This document shows, one piece after another, positions 26,403-36,288 of a DNA stretch of 64,000 bases. Both the position numbers and the translations under genes were made by a program. Origin of the DNA: Oleomonas cavernae (lineage in GTDB: Bacteria > Pseudomonadota > Alphaproteobacteria > Zavarziniales > Zavarziniaceae); the NCBI RefSeq assembly GCF_003590945.1, contig NZ_QYUK01000011.1, positions 1,950,001 to 2,014,000 of the forward strand. Reading direction: 5' to 3'. A model generated the notes under the pieces. It did not search any database. It was not told where the DNA came from and was given only the letters and a program-made list of their open reading frames with translations. How positions within the stretch are numbered: position 1 is the stretch's first letter; each line of letters opens with the position of its first letter.

Positions 26403-28480
26403 GCATCGGCTTCGAAACCGCCCCCCTCGTCGCCTGGTGGCTGATCGCCATCCTGGGCGGCGCTGCCCTGGCCCTGTCCGGCCTCGCCCTGTGGCGGCGC
26501 AGCCGCGGTGCTTGGGCACGCCTGTGCCTGGTCGCCGCCCTGCTCGCCGTGCTGATCAACCCGATCGTCAGCGAGGAAACCCGCAAGGGCCTGAGCGACA
26601 TCGCGCTGATCGCGATCGACCGCTCGGCCAGCCAGCGCATCGGCACGCGCACCGCGGAAACCGACGCGGCCCTGGCCACCTTGCGCGAACGTCTGGCCCG
26701 CCTGCCGGATGTCGAGGTCCGCGAGGTGCAGATCGGCTCGGACCAGCGCGGGACGCCGGTGGTCTCGACCATCCAGCAGGCGCTGGGCGACATTCCGCGC
26801 GACCGTTTCGCCGGGGTGATCCTGCTGTCGGACGGGCGGGCCGCCGACGTGCCGCCGCCCGAGACCATGGCCGCCGCAGGCGCGATCACCACGGCGCCCT
26901 TCCACCTGCTGGCGACCGGCCAGCCGGGCGAGCGCGACCGCCGCCTGACCGTGCTGGAGGCGCCCTCCTATGCCGTGGTGGGCAAGCCGGTGCCGATCCG
27001 CATCCGGGTCGACGACGGCGAACCGGGTGAACGCCCGGCCGACGGCGCCCAGGCCACGGTCACCCTGGCGGCCGACGGCGGCATCCCCGTGGCGCGGCGC
27101 GTGCCGGTGGGCGAGCCGGTGGTGCTGGTGGTTACGCCCGACAAGCGCGGGCCCAATGTGCTGGAAATCTCGGTCGAGGCCGGCCCGGCCGAACTGACCC
27201 CGGTGAACAACGATGCCGTGGTCACCATCAACGGCATCCGCGACCGCCTGCGCGTGCTCCTGGTCTCGGGCGAGCCGCACATGGGCGAGCGGGCCTGGCG
27301 CAACATCCTGAAGTCCGACCCATCGGTCGACCTGGTCCATTTCACCATCCTGCGCCCGCCGCAGAAGCAGGATGCGACCCCCGTGGTCGAACTGTCTCTG
27401 ATCGCCTTCCCGACCCGGGAGTTGTTCGAGGAGAAGATCGGCGAATTCGACCTGGTGATTTTCGACCGCTACCGCCAGCGCGGCATCCTGCCCGCGAACT
27501 ACCTGGCCAATGTCGTGACCTATGTCGAAAACGGCGGCGCCCTGATGATCGCCGCCAGCCCCGAGGCCGACGCCCCCTTGAGCCTTTATGAAAGCGCGCT
27601 GGCGCCGATCCTGCCGGCCCGGCCCCGCGGCCCCGACCTGACCCAGGCCTTTCGCCCGGCGCTGACGCCCGAAGGCCGGCGCCACCCCGTTACCGCCCTG
27701 CTGCCCAATGCCGGCAAGCCGGGCGAGGAAGCCGGCTGGGGCCGCTGGCTGCGCATGTCGGACATCGAGGCCCGCTCGGGCAATGTGGTCATGACCGGCG
27801 CGCAGGGGCGGCCGCTGCTGATCCTCGACCGGGTCGGCAAGGGCCGCGTGGCGCTGCTGGCTTCCGACGAGGCCTGGCTGTGGCAGCGCGGCTTCGAGGG
27901 CGGCGGGCCGCAGGCGGAGTTGCTGCGCCGGATCGCCCATTGGTCGATGCAGGAGCCGGACCTGGAAGAGGAGCGGCTGCGCGCCTATGCCCACCAGGGC
28001 CGCATCGAGATCGAACGGCGCAGCCTGAAACCCCAGCCGCCGCCGGTCGAGGTCGAGAGCCCGTCGGGCGCGCGGCGGACCATTCCACTGGAGGATCACC
28101 CGGACGGCGTCGCCACCGCCAGCGTCGGCGCCGAGGAACCCGGCCTGTGGCGGGTCTCGGACGGCACGCGGGTGGTCACGGTGGCGGTCGGCGAGGTCGG
28201 CGGCCGGGAGATGGCCGATGTCCGCGCCACCTTGGGCGTCATCGACCCCCTGGCGGAGGCCAGCGACGGCAGCACCCGCTTCATCTCGGGCGAGGGCATG
28301 CCCGATCTGCGCCGCGTCCGCCCCGACCGGCCCGCCGCCGGGGCAAGCTGGATCGGCCTGCGCCAGAACGGCGCCTACGAGGTAACCGCGGTCACCCAGG
28401 TCTCGCTGCTGCCCGCGGTGCTGGCCCTGCTCCTGGTGCTGGGCCTGCTGGTCGGCGCCTGGCTGCGCGAGGGGCGGTAG
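26399..28480 (+). CDS. large membrane protein of the MoxR operon
   Basis: A 693-residue protein with two N-terminal membrane helices (about 12-32 and 40-57), a long extracytoplasmic region and one C-terminal helix followed by a short tail. The first soluble domain begins IALIAIDRSASQR, resembling a VWA-type metal-site motif, and a later part (about residues 280-500) resembles the class I glutamine amidotransferase-like fold found in these proteins (LRVLLVSGEPHMGERAWRNIL, ENGGALMIAAS, GKGRVALLAS). It overlaps DUF4159 by four bases. Function unknown; probably a cell-envelope complex handled by MoxR. Confidence 0.75.
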   Translation: MSIGFETAPLVAWWLIAILGGAALALSGLALWRRSRGAWARLCLVAALLAVLINPIVSEETRKGLSDIALIAIDRSASQRIGTRTAETDAALATLRERLARLPDVEVREVQIGSDQRGTPVVSTIQQALGDIPRDRFAGVILLSDGRAADVPPPETMAAAGAITTAPFHLLATGQPGERDRRLTVLEAPSYAVVGKPVPIRIRVDDGEPGERPADGAQATVTLAADGGIPVARRVPVGEPVVLVVTPDKRGPNVLEISVEAGPAELTPVNNDAVVTINGIRDRLRVLLVSGEPHMGERAWRNILKSDPSVDLVHFTILRPPQKQDATPVVELSLIAFPTRELFEEKIGEFDLVIFDRYRQRGILPANYLANVVTYVENGGALMIAASPEADAPLSLYESALAPILPARPRGPDLTQAFRPALTPEGRRHPVTALLPNAGKPGEEAGWGRWLRMSDIEARSGNVVMTGAQGRPLLILDRVGKGRVALLASDEAWLWQRGFEGGGPQAELLRRIAHWSMQEPDLEEERLRAYAHQGRIEIERRSLKPQPPPVEVESPSGARRTIPLEDHPDGVATASVGAEEPGLWRVSDGTRVVTVAVGEVGGREMADVRATLGVIDPLAEASDGSTRFISGEGMPDLRRVRPDRPAAGASWIGLRQNGAYEVTAVTQVSLLPAVLALLLVLGLLVGAWLREGR

Positions 28481-28511
28481 AGCTTGGGCCCTGGCCAAAG
28501 AGGTTGCGTGG

Positions 28512-28579
28512 TTCGACAGGCTCACCATGAGGAAAATCTTTTTGCCACGAAGACTCCCCCTCATCCTGAGCCTGTCGAA
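28512..28579. repeat. palindromic intergenic repeat, family B
   Basis: Arms TTCGACAGGCTCACCATGAGG (given here as 28512-28532) and 28559-28579 are inverted with two mismatches over 21 bases. Between them lies AAAATCTTTTTG-CACGAAGACT, shared in modified form with copies at 43466-43532 and 54738-54851. It occupies the gap after the MoxR operon and could act as a terminator for it. Confidence 0.75.
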
Positions 28580-28640
28580 GGGCCAACACACCAACAGGCT
28601 ACGGTTTGTAGCGGTTAAGCCCTGATCGAGAAGAATTCTG

Positions 28641-31226
28641 ATGGATGACGGTTTCGCGCTGTTGGTCCTGCTGGCCGGCTTCTTCCTGCTGGGCGTGCCG
28701 GTGATCGCCATCATGGCGCTGACGCGGACCTCGACCCTGCGGCGCGAGCTGGAGCAATTGCGGGCAACGGTCAAGGCACTCGCCCCGCAAGGCACACCCA
28801 CAGTGGCAACCCCGCCCGTCGAGGCGCCGCCGCCGGTCGAGATCGTCGTGACGCAAGCGCCGATCTTGATCGACCCGCCCCGGCCGACGGCGGTGCCGGC
28901 ACCGATCACCCCGATCCCGCCCCGGGAGACGCTGGAACAGCGCCTGGGCAGCCGGGCCTTTGCCTGGGTGGGCGCACTGGCAGTCGCACTCGCCGGCATT
29001 TTCCTGGTCAAGTATTCGATCGACCAGGGCTATCTCGAGCCGCCGGTGCGCGTCACCCTGGCCGGCATCCTGGGCATGGTCATGCTGATCGCGGGCGAAT
29101 GGCTGCAGCGGCGCGACCCGCGCATTGCCCAGGCCGTCTCGGCCGCCGGCGTCGCCGTGCTGTTCGCGGCCCTGTTTGCCGCCGTGGGCCTCTACCAGCT
29201 TCTCGACCCGGCCTTTGCGATGCTCGTGGCGGCCGGGTTGACCGCGCTGGCCGTCTCGCTGTCGCTGCGCCAGGGGCCGTTCGTAGCGCTGCTGGGCCTG
29301 GTGGGCGGCACGGCGGCGCCACTGATCCTGGGCCAGGGAACCACCGGGCCGTGGCTGCTGTTCGGTTATCTGCTGGCCTTGACCATCGGCGTGCTGGTGG
29401 TGGTGCGCCATCGCGGCTGGTGGTGGCTGGGCTGGTTCGTGCTGGGCGGCGCCACGGTCTGGCCGTTGGCCGTGTTCGTTCCTGGGCGCGACGCCGACAT
29501 GCCCCTGGCCGCGGCGGCCTACCTGCTGGGCGTGACGGGCGCTTTCATCTGGGCCACCTGGCACCGGCTGCACCTGGCCGACACGCCGGACGAGGACGCC
29601 GTCGACCCGGTGCAGACCCTGGTCTGGTCCATGGCGGGGCTGACCGCGCTGCTGGTCGCGACCTCGGTCGCCCAGGCGGAATTTGCGGCGCCGGCCTGGG
29701 CCTTGCTGGTGTTGCATGGGGCGCTGCTGTTCTGGGCCGCCCGCTATATCCCAAGCTTCACCTACGTCGCCGTCCTGCCGGTGCTGGCCAGCCTGGGGAC
29801 CTTCCTCGACTGGCGAACCACCTTGGGGCTGGCCGATCACGCCTATTTCGCCTGGACCGCACTGGTGGTGGCGGGGCTGACCAGCGCCGGGGCCTTCGCC
29901 CTGGTGTGGGGCGCCCTGCGGCCGGGCTTCTGGGCAGCGCTGTCGGGCCTCGCGGCCCTGCTGCATTTCGGCATCGTGGTCGCAACCTTGTGGGAATCGA
30001 CCGTCGTGCTGCCCTGGGGCCTGATCAGCGTGCTGCTGGCCCTGCCGTTCCTGGTCGCCGCCGAACGGCTCGCCCGCTATCGCCACGCCATGGCCGGCGC
30101 CGGCGAGGCGCTGGGCTTCTTCGCCGTGGCGGTGACCTTCTTCGTGAGCCTGGCCGTACCGCTGGAATTGCGCCGCGAATGGGTGACCATGAGCTATGCC
30201 ATCGAATTGCCGCTGGTCGCCTGGATCGCCTGGAAACTGGACCTGAAGATCCTGCGCTGGCTGGCCGGGCTGCTGGCCGTCACCGTCACCATCAGGCTGG
30301 TCTTCAACCCCTATGTCCTCGACTACGAGGTCGGCGCCAATCCCTTCGTGAGCTGGGTCCTGTACGGTTACGGCGTGCCGATCGCCACCTATTGGGTGAC
30401 GGCGCGGCTGCTGCGGCGGACCGCGGTCGACGCCCTGGTGCTGTTCGTCGAGGCCAGCGTCCTGGCCTTCGCCTTCCTGCTGCTGACCATGGAGGTGCGC
30501 GCCATTTTCAACCCCGACGGCCTGGGCCAGGAACGCTATGGCGTGATGGAACGGGGCTGGATGGCGGTGTCCTGGGGCGCCCTGGCGTGCAGCCTGATCT
30601 ATGCCGCCTGGCAGCGCCCGGCGCCGGTCCTGGTGTGGGGCTGGCAGGTGATCGGCGGCTGCGCCGTCGCCCTGGCGGTGCTGGGCCAGACGGTTTGGTT
30701 CGACACGCTGTTCGCCGACGGCAGCATCGGCACCACGCCGATCTTCAACGGCCTGCTGGTCGGCTTCGGCCTGACCGCGCTGCTGGCCGCCGTCGCCACC
30801 TGGATGCTGGGGCGGATGGGCGCGCGGCGCGGCGCCGCGATCGCCGGTGTAACCGCCCTGGTGCAGAGCTTCGCCCTGCTGTCCTACGAGATCCGCCACT
30901 GGTTCAATTTTGCGCAAAGCCGCCTGACCGACGGCGGCATCACCGATGCCGAGCTCTACACCTATTCGGTGGTGTGGCTGGTGTTCGGCGCGGCCCTGCT
31001 GCTGGCCGGGATCTTCACCGGCAGCACGGTGCTGCGCTATGCCTCGCTAGGGGTCCTGGTGCTCGTCGTCGGCAAGGTGTTCCTGGTCGACATGTCAGGC
31101 CTCACCGGCCTGCTGCGCGTCTTTTCCTTCCTGGGCCTTGGCGTGTTCCTGCTGGCCCTGGGCTTCATCTACCGCCGCTATGTCTTCGCCGCCGATGCCG
31201 AGGGGCAAGCTCAGACAAAGACATAG
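28641..31226 (+). CDS. DUF2339 polytopic membrane protein
   Basis: An 861-residue protein with a short cytoplasmic or periplasmic N-terminal region (coiled-coil-like TSTLRRELEQLRATV, then a proline-rich stretch) followed by more than twenty hydrophobic segments. The sequence SRAFAWVGALAVALAGIFLVKYSIDQGYL at the first segments and the VFLVDMSGLTGLLRVFSFLGLGVFL end are typical of DUF2339 proteins. No function is established for the family. Its 3' end overlaps the convergent RTX gene by 16 bases. Confidence 0.88.
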   Translation: MDDGFALLVLLAGFFLLGVPVIAIMALTRTSTLRRELEQLRATVKALAPQGTPTVATPPVEAPPPVEIVVTQAPILIDPPRPTAVPAPITPIPPRETLEQRLGSRAFAWVGALAVALAGIFLVKYSIDQGYLEPPVRVTLAGILGMVMLIAGEWLQRRDPRIAQAVSAAGVAVLFAALFAAVGLYQLLDPAFAMLVAAGLTALAVSLSLRQGPFVALLGLVGGTAAPLILGQGTTGPWLLFGYLLALTIGVLVVVRHRGWWWLGWFVLGGATVWPLAVFVPGRDADMPLAAAAYLLGVTGAFIWATWHRLHLADTPDEDAVDPVQTLVWSMAGLTALLVATSVAQAEFAAPAWALLVLHGALLFWAARYIPSFTYVAVLPVLASLGTFLDWRTTLGLADHAYFAWTALVVAGLTSAGAFALVWGALRPGFWAALSGLAALLHFGIVVATLWESTVVLPWGLISVLLALPFLVAAERLARYRHAMAGAGEALGFFAVAVTFFVSLAVPLELRREWVTMSYAIELPLVAWIAWKLDLKILRWLAGLLAVTVTIRLVFNPYVLDYEVGANPFVSWVLYGYGVPIATYWVTARLLRRTAVDALVLFVEASVLAFAFLLLTMEVRAIFNPDGLGQERYGVMERGWMAVSWGALACSLIYAAWQRPAPVLVWGWQVIGGCAVALAVLGQTVWFDTLFADGSIGTTPIFNGLLVGFGLTALLAAVATWMLGRMGARRGAAIAGVTALVQSFALLSYEIRHWFNFAQSRLTDGGITDAELYTYSVVWLVFGAALLLAGIFTGSTVLRYASLGVLVLVVGKVFLVDMSGLTGLLRVFSFLGLGVFLLALGFIYRRYVFAADAEGQAQTKT

Positions 31227-34200
31227 TCTTCGGTGTGGACGGGGGCGGCATTGGCGAAGGTGATGACCTCGGTGATGGCACCATTGGCCGAGGTGACCTG
31301 CCAGTTGGTGGCGTCGAGCTGGATGAAGGTGGCGCCCGCCGCCTCCGTGCCAAAGCCCGTGAAGCGGAGCCTGTCGCCCGTCGAGGCGCCGTTGCCGTCG
31401 AAGTCCAGCACGGTGTCGCCATTGGCCTGGCCGGCGGCGAAGATGAACAGGTCGTTGCCGGTGCCGCCGGTCAACATGTCGGCCCCAGCCCCGCCGTTGA
31501 TCGTGTCGGCCCCGCCGCTGCCGTTGATGACATCCACCCCGCCCAGGCCCGACAGGGTATTGGCCCCGGCGCCGCCGGTGATCGTGTTGTCGCCGGCATT
31601 GCCGGTGCCGGCAACCGATTGGGACGTGGTGATGACCAGGTTCTCGATACCGCTGGCCAGGGTCCAGGCGACGATGCTCTGCACCGTGTCCATGCCGCCG
31701 CCGCCCGCCTCGCTCACCACGTCGGTGACGCTGTTGACGACATAGGTATCGTCGCCCGTGCCGCCGCGCATGTCGTCGTCGCCGGTGCCGCCGTCGATCA
31801 CGTCGTTGCCGGCCTCGCCCATCAGCAGGTCGTTGTCGCCGCCGCCGGTCACCGTGTCGTTGTCGTCGCCGCCCTTCAGCGTATCGGCGCCGTTGCCGCC
31901 GATGATGGTATCGTCGCCACCCATGCCGTTCAGACGGTTGGCGATATTGTTGCCGGTCATGGTGTTGGCAAGGCCGTTGCCCGTGCCCGTGGTGGTGACG
32001 GAGCCGAGCTGGACCAGGTTTTCGATCCCCGCCTCCAGCGTGTGACTGGCCGAGGTGCGCACCGTGTCGATGCCGCCCCCGCCCGTCTCGTCCACCACGT
32101 CGCCCGGGTTGTCGACCGTATAGGTGTCATCGCCCAGGCCGCCGATCAGCGTATCGGCCCCGCGCCCGCCCGACAGCGTGTCGTTGCCGTCGTCGCCGCG
32201 GACCACGTTGGCCGCGCTGTTGCCCGTACCGGTGAAATCGCCGGCACCGGCATAGGTCAGGTTCTCGAAATTATTGGCAAGGGTGAAGCTGTCTAGCCTG
32301 GACATCACCGTGTCCGCGCCCTCGCCGCTCTTCTCGGTCATGTTGTCGCCGAGATCGATGTAATAGGTATCGTTACCCAGGCCGCCCACCAGCGTGTCGT
32401 TGCCGCCGTTGCCGTCCAGCGTGTCGTCGCCGCTCTCGCCGGTGAGGGTATTGGCGGCACCGTTGCCGGTGATCTCGTTGTCGGCCGCGTTGCCGGTCCC
32501 CTTGATGACCGAGGCACCGGTCAGGATCAGGTTCTCGAGATTGGCCCCCAGGGTAAAGGCGAGGTTCGAGCGAACCTCGTCGATACCCTGGCCGGCGCTT
32601 TCGGTCACGGTATCCCCAATGTGGTTGACGATGTAGGTATCGTCGCCCCCGCCGCCCACCAGCGTATCGGCCCCGGCCCCACCGTCCAGCGCGTCGTTGC
32701 CGTCACCGCCCGCCAGATTGTTGGCGTTGCTGTCGCCGGTCAGCGTGTCGCCCGCATTGGATCCGATCAGATTCTCGAAATTCGAGATGGCGTCGCCGGT
32801 GGCCTCGCCGCCGGCCGCCGTGCCGGCCGCGAGGTCGACCGTGACTCCGGTACTGCTTCGGCTGTAATCCAGCGTGTCGATGCCGTCCGCGCCGTCCAGC
32901 GTATCGCCGCCGGCGCCGCCAGCCAGCACATTGGCGTTGCTGTCGCCGGTCAGCACGTCGCTGAGGACGGAACCGATCACATTCTCGAAACTGGAGATGA
33001 TGTCGCCGGCCGCATCGCCGCCCGATGCGCTGTTGCTGGCGAGAAGAATGGTGACCGCGCCGGTGCTGGTGGCGTAGTCCAGCGTGTCGATGCCGTTGCC
33101 GCCGTTGAGCGTGTCGCCGGCCCCGCCCCCGGCGACCGTGTCGTCGCCGTCGCCCGCATTGACGCTATCGATGCCGCCCTGGGTGCGAATGACATTGTCG
33201 CCGTCGGTGCCGGTGATGGTGTCGGCGCCGTTGCCGGTGACGACATTCTCGAAATTGGTGAAGCTCTCGTCGAAGTTGGTGGTGCCGGCCGCGAGGTCGA
33301 CGACATAGGTGCCGTTCCAGGTGGTCGTATTCACCGTGTCGCTGCCGGTGCCGCCGTCCAGGAATTCGTTCACCCCGGCGGTCAGCCCGGCATAGACGAG
33401 GTCGTCGCCCGCATCGCCGTAATAATGCCCCTCGCCGCCCGAGTGAAGGATGTCGTCGCCGGCGTCGCCGTGGACCGTCTCCTCGGTGCCCTCGCCGCCA
33501 TAAAGCGTATCGTTGTCGGCACCGCCGTTGACCGCGTCGATGCCCGAGCCGCCATCGATCAGGTCGTTGCCGTCACCGCCGTTGATGATGTCGGCGCCGC
33601 CCTGGCCGAACAGCGCATCGTCGCCGGCGTCGCCGTTGAGCGTGTCGGCCCCCATGACCGGATTGGTCGCGTTGGTCGCGTGGCCTGACACCGAGACATC
33701 GAGGATGAAGTTGCTGTTGTCGGTGAAGGTCGAGCCCGGCCCGCCGCCGAAGGGGCGGACATTGATGTAGTAGATCCCCGCCGCTGTTGCCGTATAGGTG
33801 AGGTAGGGTCGTAGGACGACGCACTGCCCGGGCTGCCGGGGAACGAGCCCAGGCCGCCGTCGGTCACCAGGCTGTCGTCCGCCGTCAGCAGGATAGTGCC
33901 GCCGGCGCTCTGCAGTTCCACGACCAGGTCGCGCGTGGTGCCGATCGGCGTGTTGCTGGCAAAGTCGAGGTCGACCCTGATCGTCTCGCCCGCGCCGATC
34001 GCGACCCTGAAGAATTCGCTCTGGCCGATCGTCGATTCGACGATCGCCGTGGTATGGGGAATGCTGCTGTCGCCAAACAGCGGATTTTCCGAGGTGTCCA
34101 GGTGCTGGTCAGCGTTTCCAGGTTGAAGGCGGTGGCGATGGAGCCATTCAGGTAGGACGCGTTGGGGATCCAGGTGTCGCTGCTGTCGCCCATCACCCAG

Positions 34201-34325
34201 TCGTCGCCGCTGCCGGCGTTGACCGTATTGTTGTCGGTGCCGGTCGACCCCTTGTAGGCGATGACGAAATCGTCATTCGCCGTCCCGGTCATCGGCTGCC
34301 CGTTATAGATGTAGCTGACCGTCAT
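31211..34325 (-). CDS. RTX calcium-binding repeat protein with PPC domain, broken by two one-base losses
   Basis: After an N-terminal 70-residue part with a first RTX-like repeat there is a pre-peptidase C-terminal (PPC) domain (GQSEFFRVAIGAGETIRVDLDF, later TATAAGIYYINVRPF), then about 800 residues of GGxGxDxxx nonapeptide blocks alternating with a repeated NLxLxGxxxxxGTGN module of about 110 residues. The end (DRLRFTGFG...DYVFV) looks like a type I secretion signal. No catalytic domain is seen, so an adhesin or surface matrix protein is likely. The frame breaks at 34098-34099 and 33806-33808; one base at each restores 1038 residues. No type I exporter is adjacent. Confidence 0.8.
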
Positions 34326-34459
34326 CGCGGCTCCCCCCAGATGCTTGGCTCTTCACCGTCGCGGTCGCGCGTTGGCCGGCAGCCCCACCCTATTGAGCCT
34401 GCACTGGAAGTGCGACAAATACTGTGAGCACCGTCACAAACAGCCTGCACCGCGGCCTT

Positions 34460-35575
34460 CTAGGGCCGATAGGCCCCCACGGCCTCGTCCAGGAACTTGT
34501 TGTTGGCCTCGCGCAGGGCCGCCGCCGCCTCGTCGTAGAGGAACGGCAGGAAGGCATAGCGCTTGCCGGCGCGCATGGGCGAGACGGCGTGGAGCAGCGA
34601 GCAGGAGAAGATCACGGCGCCGCCGGGCGGCGGCTTGAACGAGCGCGGGCCATATTCGGGGAAGCTGATCTCGCCGCCCTCGAAATCGGCATTCAGGTTG
34701 ATCGAGACCGCGAAGCGGCGATGGGCGGTGCCCTTGGTGGTGTTGTCGCGGTGCGGGCGGAAGTGACCGGCGGTCACGCTGTCGTAGCAACCGATCAGGT
34801 AGCGCTCCATGCGGGTTACCGTGAACTGGTGCACCTTCTGGATTTCAGGCACGATGCGGCGCACGACCTTGCGCTGGAGCAGCTGGCGCAGTTCCTCGCT
34901 CTCGATCGTATAGTCGCTGCGCCGCTTGTGGCCGAAATCGGTCACCAGGACGGTCTTGCCGCCCTCCTCGCGCATGAAGCCCGATTCCTCGCCGCCGTGG
35001 CTCTCGTAGAGATCGACCAGTTGGCGGCACAGGTCTGGCTCGAACACGTCGGGCAGGAAGAGGATCGGGGCCTGCAGGGTGATGCCGGCGAAGCGGTCGA
35101 CCGGCGGCAGCGCGGCAAGATAGGCCGCCACCTCGTCGCCGTCGCCGCCGTCCTCGCGGAAGGGCACGATCGCCCGCACCCGCAAGGTGGGATCGACAAT
35201 CACCCACAGGCGCCGCAGCGAGATGGAACTGCCCTCGGCATCGACCGGCGCCGCCCCGTAAAGCCGGCTGACCGAGGCATCGAAATCCCAGATGAAGCGG
35301 ATGCCCGGCAGGCTTTCGGCGACGCGCGCCTTGGCCTGGTCCTGGGCATCGACGCTGATGCCGAAGAAGGCGACCTTCTCGTCATCGAACAGGGCGCGGT
35401 GGCGGGTGAGGATGGCCATGGCCTGGGCACCGCGGGCATCGGCGGCCGAGCCGTGGAAGCACAGCACGAGGTAGCGCCCCGCCGCGGTATTGAAATTATA
35501 GGCCGGGTTGCTGGTCGAGGCCTGGCGGAACGATGGCGCCGGATCACCAACCTCAATCCTGTTGTACTTCGGCAT
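34460..35575 (-). CDS. fusion of a peroxiredoxin-like domain and a 2OG-Fe(II) oxygenase
   Basis: A 371-residue protein. Residues 1-160 have the thioredoxin/AhpC-TSA fold (VGDPAPSF start, LVLCFHG, FFGISVDAQDQ), but the peroxidatic cysteine position reads FHGSAADARG, without Cys. Residues 190-360 form a prolyl 4-hydroxylase-type dioxygenase with iron ligands H275 and D277 (PHRDN) and H329 (LLHAVSP) and R339 for 2-oxoglutarate. The oxygenase half looks active, the peroxiredoxin half does not. The substrate is unknown, perhaps a protein side chain or peptide. Monocistronic by position, downstream of cheW. Confidence 0.82.
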   Translation of the reverse strand: MPKYNRIEVGDPAPSFRQASTSNPAYNFNTAAGRYLVLCFHGSAADARGAQAMAILTRHRALFDDEKVAFFGISVDAQDQAKARVAESLPGIRFIWDFDASVSRLYGAAPVDAEGSSISLRRLWVIVDPTLRVRAIVPFREDGGDGDEVAAYLAALPPVDRFAGITLQAPILFLPDVFEPDLCRQLVDLYESHGGEESGFMREEGGKTVLVTDFGHKRRSDYTIESEELRQLLQRKVVRRIVPEIQKVHQFTVTRMERYLIGCYDSVTAGHFRPHRDNTTKGTAHRRFAVSINLNADFEGGEISFPEYGPRSFKPPPGGAVIFSCSLLHAVSPMRAGKRYAFLPFLYDEAAAALREANNKFLDEAVGAYRP

Positions 35576-35630
35576 CCCCGCTCCCTGCCCCTGTGCCGGG
35601 CCAGAATAGCGCAGCGGGTTGTCCCAGGTC

Positions 35631-35675
35631 CACAGGGCACCCGTTCACAGGGCACCCGTCCACAGGGCACCCGGG
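35631..35675. repeat. three tandem 15-bp repeats
   Basis: The unit CACAGGGCACCCGTT/C occurs three times without gaps (35631-35645, 35646-35660, 35661-35675); the last copy differs at its final bases. It lies between the end of cheW and the start of the oxygenase fusion gene, so it may affect that gene's leader. Confidence 0.9.
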
Positions 35676-35684
35676 GCGGGGTGG

Positions 35685-36167
35685 TCAGCCCTCGGTCATC
35701 ATGATGCGATCGATCTTGAGCACGATCAGCAGGCCGTGTTCCAGGCGGTAGACCCCGTCGGCCAGGTGGCGCCAGCGGGCATCGAGCGTGGGCGGGTTGG
35801 CTTCGAAGGCGTCACCCGAAGGCTCGATCACCTCGCCGACCGCGTCGACCAGCAGGGTGTAGGTCTCACCGCGGTGGCTGACGGTGACACCCACCCGCTT
35901 GGCGCCAACGGGGCCGGGCGGCAGGCGCAGCACCTCGCGCATGTCGATGGCGGTGACGATCTTGCCGCGCAGGTTGATCAGGCCGGCGACCTCGCGGGCG
36001 GCCAGCGGCACGCGGGTGATCTTCTCGGGCACCACGATATCGTGGACGTCGAGAATCGGCAGGCCGAATTGCTGCCCGTCGACAGTCATGGTGACGAACT
36101 GCCGCCCTTCGCCCGCCGCCTTGGTTTTCGCCTGGAGTTCGCTCTCCCGGGTCGCTGCTCGCGCCAT
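35685..36167 (-). CDS. cheW: CheW-like chemotaxis scaffold protein
   Basis: A 160-residue CheW domain protein: FVTMTVDGQQFGLPILDVHDIV, the RVPLAAREVAGLINLRGKIVTAIDMR core and LLVDAVGEVIE are standard. CheW couples receptors to the CheA kinase at the membrane. No cheA, receptor or other chemotaxis gene is in this window, so it is an isolated copy that may serve a cluster elsewhere. The minus-strand start lies 121 bases from the YihY start on the other strand. Confidence 0.9.
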   Translation of the reverse strand: MARAATRESELQAKTKAAGEGRQFVTMTVDGQQFGLPILDVHDIVVPEKITRVPLAAREVAGLINLRGKIVTAIDMREVLRLPPGPVGAKRVGVTVSHRGETYTLLVDAVGEVIEPSGDAFEANPPTLDARWRHLADGVYRLEHGLLIVLKIDRIMMTEG

Positions 36168-36288
36168 GCCATGCTGCCTTTATGGTTCCGCACCAAGGTT
36201 GCCCCGGCGCGGTTAATGCCGCGTTAGCGTCGCAGCGGCACTTGCGGGCTTGACCGCGGGTCCGTCGGCCCGGCAATCATGGGAAACC

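Noticed and set aside
29099-32296. A plus-strand open frame of over 1000 codons overlapping DUF2339 and the RTX gene.
   Set aside because: Arg/Gly/Ala-rich shadow of two genes with clear families in other frames.
35631-35675. A CRISPR array.
   Set aside because: Units are 15 bases and directly adjacent, with no spacers and no cas genes.
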